From assembly GCA_019594195.1 (NCBI GenBank), contig JAFDTP010000042.1, positions 1-15,105 on the forward strand: a stretch of DNA of 15,105 nucleotides. The letters are read 5' to 3'. The notes under the pieces are model-generated. The model searched no databases. It saw only the letters and a list, made by a program, of their open reading frames with translations, and was not told the origin of the DNA. This DNA comes from Thermoplasmata archaeon. GTDB taxonomy: Archaea; Thermoplasmatota; Thermoplasmata; Halarchaeoplasmatales; Halarchaeoplasmataceae. A program made the translations under genes and the position numbers. This document shows positions 1-7,313 of this stretch, piece by piece; within the stretch, counting starts at the first letter, position 1; the number at the start of each line of letters is the position of its first letter.

Positions 1-975
1 AGTCTTATATACTCTTGAAGGCCTACCTCTTCTGTAATCGACGCCTTTTTCCTTCGCCTTATCATAATACTGTTGGAAGTCTTTACCGTAGGCCCTGAGG
101 TCCATGTAATGTACGTAAGCATCTATTTCAGGATTGTCTCCGATGGTTATCGACGCCTCTTTTGTAGCGTACATACAACAAACTCTAGAACAATAAGGCA
201 TGCCCTTCTGTTTACATCTCGACCCAACACACTGTATCCAAGCGACCTCTTCGGGCTCTTCACCATCCGATGGTTTCAATACTTTTCCTTCAGTCGGACC
301 AGAAGAAGAGAGTAGCCTCTCGTATTCTAACGCTGTTACAACATCATCATATTGTTCGTAGCCGTACTCTTCACGCCACTCGTCAGGCTCCATCATCTCG
401 AAACCTGTAGCGAGTATAATGCTACCTACATCAAGTTTTATCTGTTCTGATCTTTCCAAAAATTGTATTGCCTCAGCATCACACACACGCTCACAAGCAC
501 CGCACCCTACACAGTTATCGTAATCTATAGTATAAGAAAGAGGAACGGACTGGGGATATTCAACATAGATAGCTTTCCTAGTGGAGAGTTCCTCGTCAAA
601 TTCATTAGGAACCTCGACTGGACATGCGTCTGCACAATCACCACATCCTGTACATTCGTCTGGATCTACGTATTTCGTTCTTCTCCAAACGTCAACGTTG
701 AAACTGCCAGCACTTCCACTCAAGTCTTTGACTTCAGAGTAAGTCAATAATTCTATATTTTCATGCCTGCTGGTCTCGACCATCTTCGGAGCGGAGATAC
801 ATATAGAACAATCATCGGTAGGGAAAGTTTTGTCCAACTTGACCATGTTCCCTCCGATACTCGGTTTCCTGTCAACTATCACTACCTCATAACCTTTTTC
901 CGCTAGATCCAAAGCGGACTGTACGCCCGAGATGCCTCCTCCTATTATCATAACATCTTTTTTCATCTCTTTCAT
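1..975 (-). CDS. hdrA: HdrA-like iron-sulfur flavoprotein (heterodisulfide reductase subunit A), 3' end beyond window
   Basis: Translating the minus strand from the ATG at 973-975 gives 325 open residues to the window edge, so the C-terminal part is missing. Visible in order: an FAD-binding GGGISG loop (residues 12-17), the HdrA cysteine motif DDCSICISAPKM with C56 and C59, two ferredoxin-like [4Fe-4S] motifs (C108/C111/C114/C118 in CTGCGDCADACP; C155/C158/C161/C165 in CVGCGACERVCD), and the family signature QCVGSR...YCSRVCCMY near 249-269. HdrA is the FAD subunit that carries out electron bifurcation, passing electrons to ferredoxin and to the HdrBC disulfide reductase. In non-methanogens HdrA-like proteins serve other redox complexes. 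The second ferredoxin motif has Asp where Pro is usual after the last Cys. An AAGGTAAT sequence precedes the ATG. No partner subunit (HdrB, HdrC, MvhD) is in the window; they may lie to the left. The family is clear, the physiological partner unknown. Confidence 0.93.
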   Translation of the reverse strand, partial: MKEMKKDVMIIGGGISGVQSALDLAEKGYEVVIVDRKPSIGGNMVKLDKTFPTDDCSICISAPKMVETSRHENIELLTYSEVKDLSGSAGSFNVDVWRRTKYVDPDECTGCGDCADACPVEVPNEFDEELSTRKAIYVEYPQSVPLSYTIDYDNCVGCGACERVCDAEAIQFLERSEQIKLDVGSIILATGFEMMEPDEWREEYGYEQYDDVVTALEYERLLSSSGPTEGKVLKPSDGEEPEEVAWIQCVGSRCKQKGMPYCSRVCCMYATKEASITIGDNPEIDAYVHYMDLRAYGKDFQQYYDKAKEKGVDYRRGRPSRVYKT

Positions 976-1266
976 GTTGATTACCTTCAGTTTTTTGTAT
1001 TATTTCGATTCCGTCATCAATGATTCAGATTTTCCCAAAAAGAAATCGAAGAAACTAAACCCGCATAGTACATAGTTTACCCAACTGCACCTTATCAGGG
1101 TCATTAATTATAGGGTGAGGCCAACAACCATATTTAAAAATTTCCATTTCTTTTGGAAATTTACTGCGTAAAAGTGTAAATGTTATCCATCAAGACGGTA
1201 GATGAATCTACAACTTCGATAAAGCGAAAGTTTGATAATCTATATTTTAATATATCATACGGTAGC
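976..1266. promoter_or_regulatory. Divergent intergenic region between hdrA and the cyclophilin-like gene
   Basis: These 291 bases hold no convincing gene. On the plus strand there are two TATA-like boxes: TATTTAAAA at 1131-1139 and TATATTTTAATATA at 1241-1254. The second lies about 22 bp before the ATG at 1267, right for a leaderless transcript. The first could serve an alternative ATG at 1180, which would add 29 unconserved-looking residues to the next protein. A 9-bp inverted repeat (1138-1162) overlaps the end of the first TATA-like box. A small perfect hairpin, GTAGAT-GA-ATCTAC, lies at about 1198-1211. The hdrA promoter is probably the A/T-rich stretch at about 990-1005 read on the minus strand. 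Confidence 0.5.
1138..1162. repeat. 9-bp perfect inverted repeat beside a TATA-like box
   Basis: AAATTTCCA (1138-1146) and TGGAAATTT (1154-1162) are exact reverse complements separated by the 7-base loop TTTCTTT. The left arm abuts the TATTTAAAA box at 1131-1139. A dyad here could be an operator or an RNA hairpin near a transcript's 5' end. The symmetry is seen directly; the regulatory role is inference. Confidence 0.55.
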
Positions 1267-1635
1267 ATGAGCAAGATAAAGATAACTGTCGGGGACATGG
1301 AGCTAGAAGGTGAATTGAGCGATACTGATTGCGCAGAAAAGATCAAAGTTAATCTGCCTTTCGAGTCCAAATTTCAAACATGGGGAGACGAGTTCTATTT
1401 TTCGATCGGTCTTGAGATGGGTTTAGACGATACCGCTAAACAGGAAGTCGAAATCGGAACGATAGGATATTGGCCGAGTGGGGAAGCGCTAGCGATCTTT
1501 TTCGGCCCTACACCAGCTTCAACGGGAGAAAAGCCAGTAGCGGCCAGTGATGTGAACGTTGTGGGGGAAGTCGATGATGCTGAGAGGTTGAAAGAAGCTA
1601 AAGATGCAGGAAAGATAAGGGTTGAAAAGATATAA
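1267..1635 (+). CDS. Cyclophilin-like fold protein (DUF369 / TM1367 family)
   Basis: A 122-residue protein starting MSKIKITVGDMELEGEL, with a central stretch YFSIGLEMGLDD and the segment IGTIGYWPSGEALAIFFGPTP followed by TPASTGEKPVAASDVNVVG. This layout matches the small archaeal/bacterial cyclophilin-like family (TM1367 type, PF04126). These have the cyclophilin beta-barrel, but peptidyl-prolyl isomerase activity is not established for most members. I chose the ATG at 1267 over the in-frame ATG at 1180 because a strong TATA box (1241-1254) sits between them at leaderless distance, and because the extra 29 residues do not look like the family's N-terminus, which begins with a beta strand. It is followed after 76 bp by nadE, which has its own promoter-like sequence. 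Function unknown; likely cytoplasmic. Confidence 0.8.
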   Translation: MSKIKITVGDMELEGELSDTDCAEKIKVNLPFESKFQTWGDEFYFSIGLEMGLDDTAKQEVEIGTIGYWPSGEALAIFFGPTPASTGEKPVAASDVNVVGEVDDAERLKEAKDAGKIRVEKI

Positions 1636-1681
1636 AGAATAGTGCTTTTCATCAAACTCTAAAACGTTAATAACCCATAAA

Positions 1682-1692
1682 AATAATAACGA
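1682..1692 (+). promoter_or_regulatory. TATA-like promoter element of nadE
   Basis: AATAATAACGA lies exactly 30 bp before the ATG at 1712, within an A/T-rich run (CATAAAAATAATAACG). The distance predicts a leaderless or nearly leaderless mRNA. The same 11-mer recurs at 8522-8532 at the same distance from the HEAT-repeat gene start. Confidence 0.5.
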
Positions 1693-1711
1693 CCCTTCTC
1701 AATCGTTCATC

Positions 1712-2518
1712 ATGTCCCAAGAGCAAGACCCGAGAGAAGAAGATATCAAATTGATGAAAAAGTTCATCGCAGATAAGGTCCAAAAAACAGGTACAGAGGG
1801 TGTCGTCTTAGGAATCAGTGGCGGGCTGGACTCGACTACCGTACTCAAGCTTTCTATAGATGCTCTAGGAAAAGAAAACGTGCACGGTATAATAATGCCC
1901 GAGAGTGCAAGTCCTGAAGAGGACATGAGAGATGCGAGATGGATAGCTGAAAAGTGGGGTATCGAATATGACGAGCATAACATCGATCCCATACTGGAGT
2001 GTTTTCCCGCAGGGCCAGAAGAAAGGTTACCTTACGCAAATCTAAAGGCTAGGGTGAGAGGCTGTATAGAATACTACATTGCAAACGTTGAAAACAAACT
2101 GGTGATAGGTACTAGCAACAAAAGTGAACTTCTATTGGGATATACTACAAAATTCGGTGACAGTGCTGCTGATTTTCTCCCGATAGGAGATGTTTACAAA
2201 TCTGATGTTAAAAAATTAGCTAAAACGATCGATGTACCGGAACGTTTCATAGAGAAAGTCCCTAGAGCGGGTCTATGGGAAGGGCAGACAGACGAAGACG
2301 AATTGGGACATACCTATAAAGAGATAGACGAAGTACTCAAGTGTATCGAAGCACAAGAACCTCTGGAAAAGGTGGCTGAAAAGAACGGCGTTTCTGAAGA
2401 AACCGTAAGAGACGTCAAAGAGATGATAGAAAGATCTGTACATAAAAGAAAATTCCCTACGGTCTTGAAGCTCAGGAGCAGGACCATCGGTCTAGATTGG
2501 AGAGAATTTACGGACTGA
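1712..2518 (+). CDS. nadE: NH3-dependent NAD+ synthetase
   Basis: NadE adenylates nicotinate adenine dinucleotide and amidates it with ammonia, the last step of NAD+ synthesis, in the cytoplasm. The 268-residue protein has the PP-loop ATP-pyrophosphatase motif SGGLDST (36-42), the family block GTSNKSE (133-139) with GYTTKFGD (143-150), and GLWEGQTDEDELG (187-199). It has no N-terminal nitrilase-type glutaminase domain, so free ammonia is the expected nitrogen donor; the length is normal for this short form. The ATG at 1712 follows a TATA-like element by 30 bp and lacks a clear Shine-Dalgarno site. The stop is only 9 bp before the UPF0200 start, whose Shine-Dalgarno sequence overlaps the nadE stop, so the two are probably cotranscribed and translationally coupled. 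Confidence 0.95.
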   Translation: MSQEQDPREEDIKLMKKFIADKVQKTGTEGVVLGISGGLDSTTVLKLSIDALGKENVHGIIMPESASPEEDMRDARWIAEKWGIEYDEHNIDPILECFPAGPEERLPYANLKARVRGCIEYYIANVENKLVIGTSNKSELLLGYTTKFGDSAADFLPIGDVYKSDVKKLAKTIDVPERFIEKVPRAGLWEGQTDEDELGHTYKEIDEVLKCIEAQEPLEKVAEKNGVSEETVRDVKEMIERSVHKRKFPTVLKLRSRTIGLDWREFTD

Positions 2519-2527
2519 GGAGTTCTT

Positions 2528-3061
2528 ATGGCAGTCATATTGTTGACCGGTATGCCCGGTGCTGGAAAAGAGGAGTTTATTAAGATCGCCAAGAGGAAGG
2601 ATTTCGCTATCATCAGGATGGGCGACGTGGTCAGAGAACAAGCCAAAATGGCGGATCTGAACTTTGAGCATGAAAGCATAGGTGAGTTCGCCAACAGAGA
2701 ACGGGAAGAACATCATGAGGGGATATGGGCAGACAGGACTTTGTCGAAGGTTCAAGAAGATAAGACCTTGATTGATGGTGTGAGAAGCCCGATCGAGCTC
2801 AATATTTTCAGGGCGGAACTAGAAAAAGAAGCACCTATCGTTGCTATACATTCATCTCCTGAGACAAGATTCAAAAGACTAAGAGATAGAGATAGAGAAG
2901 ACGCCCCTAAAAACTACGATGAATTCCAGGAGAGAGATCAAAGAGAACTGGATTGGGGGATAGGCCGTGTTATCGCTAGAGCCGACCATATGATCGTGAA
3001 CGAGGAGAGCCTCTCAGAATTTCGGGCCGCATGTGAAGATCTATTGAACAAAATAGCGTAA
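2528..3061 (+). CDS. UPF0200 family P-loop NTPase / nucleotide-kinase-like protein
   Basis: A 177-residue archaeal protein beginning with a Walker A loop GMPGAGKE (residues 8-15). An acidic/arginine-rich region follows: MGDVVREQ, then LIDGVRSPIELN, an ERDQRELDWGIG block and a C-terminal ADHMIVNEESL. These are the landmarks of UPF0200, an archaeal family related to dephospho-CoA and adenylate kinases and often annotated as dephospho-CoA kinase-like. The natural substrate is not firmly known. The Walker A residue after Lys is Glu instead of Ser/Thr; from memory, haloarchaeal members also vary here. The start at 2528 is supported by TGAGGAG (2516-2522), which overlaps the nadE stop and fixes a coupled two-gene unit. 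T-rich sequence follows the stop and may terminate the transcript. Confidence 0.88.
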   Translation: MAVILLTGMPGAGKEEFIKIAKRKDFAIIRMGDVVREQAKMADLNFEHESIGEFANREREEHHEGIWADRTLSKVQEDKTLIDGVRSPIELNIFRAELEKEAPIVAIHSSPETRFKRLRDRDREDAPKNYDEFQERDQRELDWGIGRVIARADHMIVNEESLSEFRAACEDLLNKIA

Positions 3062-3070
3062 AGATATGTA

Positions 3071-3084
3071 TCTATTTTTCTATA
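3071..3084 (+). terminator. T-rich candidate terminator after the nadE-UPF0200 unit
   Basis: TCTATTTTTCTATA lies 10-23 bases after the UPF0200 stop. Archaeal RNA polymerase terminates at short T-runs without needing a hairpin. The next gene has its own TATA-like box just downstream (3092-3099), consistent with a transcription boundary here. Confidence 0.35.
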
Positions 3085-3091
3085 CAAAAGG

Positions 3092-3099
3092 TTTTTAAC
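3092..3099 (+). promoter_or_regulatory. TATA-like box of the Ig-like membrane protein gene
   Basis: TTTTTAAC is centred about 30 bp before the ATG at 3126, with a purine-rich AAAAGG just upstream that could act as a BRE. The spacing predicts a short or absent leader, and no Shine-Dalgarno sequence is visible. Confidence 0.45.
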
Positions 3100-3125
3100 A
3101 TAGACGTTTCAATAATCTCGAACAC

Positions 3126-3827
3126 ATGGCTAAGAGATGGAAAGAAGATGACGACGATCTCGACCTCGATCTTGAATTTGATCGGGTCGAATACATGAAG
3201 AACGAGATAAACAAAGGTAAATCCACCATCATAGCGGTAGCTGTAGCACCGTTATTTGCCCTAGTCAGCATGTACGTTTTCACCCTAACGATGGAATGGG
3301 TGATCAGCTTACTAGCCGGCCTGCTCGGGATTATATTTTTAAAGCCGATCTACGAGAGGACGGATATAGATATAGACAAGTTGGGTAAAAAAGGATGGGC
3401 CAAGAACGGTGGAGTGTATCTTCTTACACTTCTAGCGGTTTGGGTAATACTGATGAATCCGCCTATCAGTGATTTTGCCGATCCTCAGTTCCAAGAAGTG
3501 GAGATCGAGATATACGACCCAGAACAGGAAGAATGGGTATCTCAAGATGAAGCAAACATAACAGCAGGCGAGTCATACAGGATAAGAGTCGTAGCTGAGA
3601 TAACAGATAATGTCGCTGTCGACGAAGACACCGTAGAGATAGAATTCGATACTCGTGAGGGTTCGATGGATAAATTCGATGATCACATGTATGAATTTTC
3701 ACCAGAAGATCTTACATTTGATGCCGAGACGGAAGAAGGAGAGGAGTCCTACGACGTTTATATAACCGTAGAGGATGTCAACGGGAACACCAACGACTTT
3801 GATGACACACTAACTATCGAATGGTAA
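3126..3827 (+). CDS. Three-helix membrane protein with C-terminal Ig-like extracellular domain
   Basis: A 233-residue protein I cannot assign to a named family. The N-terminus is very acidic (a run of Asp/Glu/Leu at 7-18) and then basic. Hydrophobic segments at about 34-54, 56-75 and 97-112 are likely membrane helices. The remaining ~120 residues (120-233) alternate short beta-like strands and end in an Ig-like signature: [14 protein letters not shown], a Tyr near 189, then [17 protein letters not shown]. Three helices with a basic flank before the first predict N-in/C-out topology, which puts the Ig-like domain outside the cell. It is monocistronic by appearance: its own TATA-like box precedes it, and another sits between it and cdc48 73 bp downstream. 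It may be a surface or envelope component; a link to Cdc48 rests only on adjacency. Confidence 0.8.
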   Translation: MAKRWKEDDDDLDLDLEFDRVEYMKNEINKGKSTIIAVAVAPLFALVSMYVFTLTMEWVISLLAGLLGIIFLKPIYERTDIDIDKLGKKGWAKNGGVYLLTLLAVWVILMNPPISDFADPQFQEVEIEIYDPEQEEWVSQDEANITAGESYRIRVVAEITDNVAVDEDTVEIEFDTREGSMDKFDDHMYEFSPEDLTFDAETEEGEESYDVYITVEDVNGNTNDFDDTLTIEW

Positions 3828-3860
3828 TCGAACTCTGAACGTAGTGGTTCGACTCCCAAA

Positions 3861-3870
3861 ATATTTTATA
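3861..3870 (+). promoter_or_regulatory. TATA box of cdc48
   Basis: ATATTTTATA is centred 35 bp before the ATG at 3901, predicting a leader of about ten bases. It lies inside a possible 5' extension from a GTG at 3844, which argues that the extension is not translated and that 3901 is the start. Confidence 0.6.
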
Positions 3871-3900
3871 TCTTCGCATATTTTTCTCTACCAGACCTCT

Positions 3901-6105
3901 ATGGCAGACAAAAAAGTATTGAAAGTCAAAGAAGCACCCCAAGAAGACATCGGTAGGAATCGAGCCAGGCTCGGTGCAAAAACCAGGATGGACATAGGTG
4001 TGGATGTCGGAGACGTAGTCAAGATAATCGGAGAAAAAGAGACCGTCGCAAAGGTATTCAGGCTTTCTTCAGAAGATGAAGGCGAGGATATAATCAGGAT
4101 CGACGGATTGGTAAGAAAAAATGCAAAAGTTTCGATGGGAGATAAGATCGAAGTTCAAAAGGTCTCAGTTGAAGAGGCAAAAAAGGTAGTGATAGCCCCA
4201 GTGATCGAAGAAGGTAATCGATTGAAATTCGGAGAAGGTATAGAATCTTACGTGAAAAAAAGATTATTGAAACGTCCGATACTTGGCGGAGATGCAATCG
4301 TCGTCCCCGGGATCGCCCTGATGGGAGGCAGCGTTCCTTTCATGGTTATATCCACCAATCCTGTAAGCCCGGTCATAATATCCGAAGAGACTGAAGTCAT
4401 CGTCAAAGAAGAGCCTGTCAGCGAGAGCGAAGTGATGTCAACTACAAGGGTGACATATGAAGACGTTGGTGGTCTAGGTGAAGAATTGAAAAGAGTTAGG
4501 GAGATGATAGAATTACCTCTCAAGCATCCCAAACTATTCGATAGATTGAGTATAGACCCTCCAAAAGGAGTGCTACTACATGGTCCTCCAGGAACAGGTA
4601 AGACATGGATAGCAAAAGCCGTGGCTAGTGAAGCAGGGGCTAACTTTCTATCTGTCCAGGGTCCAGAGATAATGTCAAAATATTACGGGCAGAGCGAAGA
4701 AAAATTGAGGGAGAAATTCGAGGAGGCAAAAGATCAATCACCTTCGATAATATTTATAGATGAACTCGATTCCATAGCTCCAAAAAGGGACGATGTTAAA
4801 GGCGAGGTAGAAAGACGGGTAGTGGCTCAACTTCTGACGCTTTTAGATGGACTGACCCAGAGAGGAGAAACCATAGTCATAGCCGCTACCAATCGGGTGG
4901 ATGCCATAGATCCAGCGTTGAGAAGACCAGGCAGGTTCGACAGAGAGATAGAGATAGGACTGCCTGACAGGAGAGGAAGAAAAGAGATACTGCAGATACA
5001 CACTAGAGGCATGCCAGTTTCAGAAGACGTTGACCTTGCTAAACTATCTGAATTCACCCACGGTTTCGCCGGAGCAGACCTGGAATCACTAGCAAAAGAG
5101 GCTGCCATGAGGGCTCTAAGACGATTTCTTCCCGAGATCGAGATGGGTGAACCGATCCCAAGTGAGGTCCTCGAAAAGATGGATGTGAAGCAGGATGATT
5201 TCCTCCAAGCCTTGAAAGAGATCGAACCCAGTAGCTTGAGAGAAGTGATGGTAGAGATCCCTCAAGTATCCTGGCAGGATGTAGGAGGTCTCGATGATAT
5301 AAAAGAAAAGTTGAAAGACTCGGTCGAAAGACCTATCTCCGATCCAGAATCTTTCATAAAGAAAGGTATAGAGCCTCCGAAAGGTATACTTTTGTATGGG
5401 CCGCCCGGTACTGGCAAGACTCTTCTGGCAAAAGCCATAGCGAATGAAAGTAATGCCAACTTCATATCGATCAAAGGTCCCGAAGTATTATCAAAATGGG
5501 TCGGTGAAAGTGAGAAAGCCATCAGAGAGGTATTCAAAAAGGCCCGTCAGACAGCTCCTTCTGTCGTGTTCTTGGACGAACTCGATGCGCTGGCACCTAA
5601 AAGAGGGGAAAGAGGCAGTGATGGGACTTCAGAAAGAGTCGTCAATCAGCTCCTGACGAGTCTAGACGGGATCGAAAGAACAACGGATATAATCGTTCTT
5701 GGCGCGACGAACAGACCTGATAGGATCGATCATGCGCTTCTGAGAGCGGGTAGGTTCGACCATAGATTATCAGTGCCCATACCAAACAGGAAAGCGAGAA
5801 AAAAGATATTTGAAGTCCACACTAAAGAGATGCCTTTGGCTGACGATGTAAATTTCGATCATCTAGTCAATTCCACGGATTCGTATGTCGGGGCTGATAT
5901 CGAGTCGGTCTGCCGAGAAGCGGGTCTGAAGGCAATAAAAGACGATTCTGAAAAGATCCAGATGAGCCACTTTGAACTAGCTCTCGATGAAGTGGAGCCC
6001 TCTGTGGACGACGAGGTCCTCGAGATGTATCAAGAATGGGAAGAAGATATGGAAAAAAGCGTTAATAAGAAGAAAGATTTTAATGGTGTCGATATATACC
6101 GATAA
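3901..6105 (+). CDS. cdc48: Cdc48/VAT family double-AAA+ unfoldase with C-terminal HbYX-like tail
   Basis: From the ATG at 3901 the protein has 734 residues, normal for archaeal Cdc48 (VAT/p97). Residues ~1-185 form the N-domain ([18 protein letters not shown] at the start, double-psi barrel plus CDC48_2). D1 has Walker A GPPGTGKT at 228-235 and Walker B with D287/E288; D2 has Walker A at 500-507 and Walker B with D559/E560. Both rings carry the conserved GRFD-type segments (RRPGRFD, LRAGRFD). It is an ATP-driven hexamer that unfolds proteins. The last residues are GVDIYR, so the final three (Ile-Tyr-Arg) fit the hydrophobic-Tyr-X tail that docks AAA+ rings onto the 20S proteasome. The start at 3901 is preferred to GTG 3844 because a TATA box lies between them. 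The PRC-barrel gene follows after 39 bp, probably on the same transcript. Confidence 0.97.
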   Translation: MADKKVLKVKEAPQEDIGRNRARLGAKTRMDIGVDVGDVVKIIGEKETVAKVFRLSSEDEGEDIIRIDGLVRKNAKVSMGDKIEVQKVSVEEAKKVVIAPVIEEGNRLKFGEGIESYVKKRLLKRPILGGDAIVVPGIALMGGSVPFMVISTNPVSPVIISEETEVIVKEEPVSESEVMSTTRVTYEDVGGLGEELKRVREMIELPLKHPKLFDRLSIDPPKGVLLHGPPGTGKTWIAKAVASEAGANFLSVQGPEIMSKYYGQSEEKLREKFEEAKDQSPSIIFIDELDSIAPKRDDVKGEVERRVVAQLLTLLDGLTQRGETIVIAATNRVDAIDPALRRPGRFDREIEIGLPDRRGRKEILQIHTRGMPVSEDVDLAKLSEFTHGFAGADLESLAKEAAMRALRRFLPEIEMGEPIPSEVLEKMDVKQDDFLQALKEIEPSSLREVMVEIPQVSWQDVGGLDDIKEKLKDSVERPISDPESFIKKGIEPPKGILLYGPPGTGKTLLAKAIANESNANFISIKGPEVLSKWVGESEKAIREVFKKARQTAPSVVFLDELDALAPKRGERGSDGTSERVVNQLLTSLDGIERTTDIIVLGATNRPDRIDHALLRAGRFDHRLSVPIPNRKARKKIFEVHTKEMPLADDVNFDHLVNSTDSYVGADIESVCREAGLKAIKDDSEKIQMSHFELALDEVEPSVDDEVLEMYQEWEEDMEKSVNKKKDFNGVDIYR

Positions 6106-6127
6106 TAATAAGAAGAATATAATCTAG

Positions 6128-6135
6128 AAAGGAGG
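6128..6135 (+). promoter_or_regulatory. Strong Shine-Dalgarno site of the PRC-barrel gene
   Basis: AAAGGAGG closely matches the complement of the archaeal 16S 3' end and stands 9 bases before the ATG at 6145. Two nearer ATGs (6137, 6140) run into a stop within a few codons, so the site selects 6145. It suggests internal initiation on a polycistronic cdc48 message, unlike the apparently leaderless upstream genes. Confidence 0.7.
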
Positions 6136-6144
6136 CATGATGAT

Positions 6145-6393
6145 ATGAGGATGTTTGTAACCGAACTTCGAGGTAAAACCGTGATGACAAATGATGGACA
6201 GATATTAGGAAAAATAGACAACTTCGTTATAGATACAGATACAGGGAACATACAGCACGTACTTGTCACGCCAGCGGAAGAGATAGAGACTGAACTGTTC
6301 GAGACAGATGCTGAAGAACGGCTAGTTCTTCCCTACGAGGGTATGAAAGCTGTAAAAGATGTCGTGGTAATGGAGAACATATCCATAGATTGA
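6145..6393 (+). CDS. PRC-barrel domain protein
   Basis: An 82-residue single-domain protein: MRMFVTELRGKTVMTNDGQILGKIDNFVIDTDTG, then strand-rich sequence ending in VLPYEGMKAVKDVVVMENI. The GKTV...DGQILGKIDNFVID...G pattern is the archaeal PRC-barrel signature, the same fold as the RimM C-terminal domain and photosynthetic reaction centre H subunit. Archaea carry many such stand-alone small proteins. They are thought to act as adaptors in RNA processing or, in some groups, cell division (CdpB-type), but this member cannot be assigned to either. It sits 39 bp after cdc48 with a strong Shine-Dalgarno site, so coexpression with the unfoldase is likely. Confidence 0.88.
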   Translation: MRMFVTELRGKTVMTNDGQILGKIDNFVIDTDTGNIQHVLVTPAEEIETELFETDAEERLVLPYEGMKAVKDVVVMENISID

Positions 6394-6448
6394 AGAAACC
6401 CAAAAGTTCGAGATATCTTAGTTGGTCCGAGAAAGGCCAGCAAGCAGA

Positions 6449-6457
6449 TTTAATTTA
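6449..6457 (+). promoter_or_regulatory. TATA-like box and Shine-Dalgarno site of ksgA
   Basis: TTTAATTTA is centred about 51 bp before the ksgA ATG at 6504, predicting a leader of roughly 25 bases. That leader contains AGAGGA (6491-6496), 7 bases before the ATG, as the ribosome binding site. ksgA therefore appears to have its own promoter rather than depending on the cdc48 transcript. Confidence 0.45.
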
Positions 6458-6503
6458 TTCGCTGTAAAATACCTTTACTGGTGATGGTAAAGAGGAACTA
6501 TAC

Positions 6504-7301
6504 ATGAGAGAGAGCGTTAAAGATAGACTGATGAAATTGGGTGTTAAACCAACTCAGAGTTTAGGTCAGAATTTTCTCGATGATAAAGACATTGCTGAAA
6601 AGATCGTTGACCGTGCAGAGATTACCAGTTCGGACATAGTTTTAGAGATAGGTCCTGGACTCGGTGTATTAACAGATTTTTTAGTTGAAAGGGCTTCGAA
6701 GACCATACTGATAGAAAAAGATAAAGCCCTTACAGGTTATCTTGAGGGAAGATACTCAGTGTACGACACTGAGATCATAGAAGGAGATGTGCTGGATATC
6801 GAAATACCAGATTTCGATAAAGTTGTCTCAAATCTTCCTTTCAGCATCTCATCGCCTGTAACTTTCAAACTATTGAAAGAAGATTTCCAGATGGGGGTTC
6901 TGACTTATCAAAAACAGTTCGCTGAACGTATGTTCGCGGAACCGCACGAAAAGGAGTATTCTAGATTGTCCGTGATGGTATCTGTCAACGCTGAAGTTGA
7001 AAAGCTTTTCGATATATCAAGAGAGAGCTTTTACCCACCTCCCAAAGTGGACGCCACCGTTGTAAGATTGATACCTAGCGAACCCGAGTTCGAAATAACT
7101 GATATGAACATATACTCAAAAGTGGTAAAAGAGATATTCAATTACAGAAGGAAACAGATCAAAAACGCCCTTGAAGTGGGTTTGAATATAGAAGATGAGG
7201 AGATCCCCTACAAAAAAAGAAGAGTCGGTAACTTATCTCCTGAGCAGATCAACGAAATAGTTGATCATATCATAGAAAATGAACTGATGTCAGATGTCTG
7301 A
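6504..7301 (+). CDS. ksgA: 16S rRNA dimethyladenosine transferase (KsgA/Dim1)
   Basis: Transfers four methyls from S-adenosylmethionine to the two adjacent adenosines in the loop of 16S rRNA helix 45, late in small-subunit assembly. The 265-residue protein has the N-terminal family motif QSLGQNFLDD (18-27), SAM motif I LEIGPGLGVLT (47-57), the acidic ribose-binding Glu71, GDV at 94-96, and the catalytic motif IV SNLPFSISSP (109-118). Motif IV carries Phe in place of the usual Tyr, a known variation in the family. The C-terminal helical region is preserved (IFNYRRKQIKNAL). Length is typical for archaeal Dim1. It ends 12 bp from the convergent zinc-ribbon gene, so there is almost no room for separate terminators. 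Confidence 0.96.
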   Translation: MRESVKDRLMKLGVKPTQSLGQNFLDDKDIAEKIVDRAEITSSDIVLEIGPGLGVLTDFLVERASKTILIEKDKALTGYLEGRYSVYDTEIIEGDVLDIEIPDFDKVVSNLPFSISSPVTFKLLKEDFQMGVLTYQKQFAERMFAEPHEKEYSRLSVMVSVNAEVEKLFDISRESFYPPPKVDATVVRLIPSEPEFEITDMNIYSKVVKEIFNYRRKQIKNALEVGLNIEDEEIPYKKRRVGNLSPEQINEIVDHIIENELMSDV

Positions 7302-7313
7302 TCAAAAGGATCT

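Noticed and set aside
73..750. Two plus-strand open frames (73-315, 463-750)
   Set aside because: Both are antisense to hdrA, whose minus-strand frame is continuous and carries clear iron-sulfur motifs.
1180..1266. 29-residue N-terminal extension of the cyclophilin-like protein
   Set aside because: Spans a strong TATA box and does not resemble the family's N-terminal strand.
3844..3900. Longer Cdc48 N-terminus from the GTG at 3844
   Set aside because: Contains the TATA box and hydrophobic sequence unlike Cdc48; the ATG at 3901 matches the family start.
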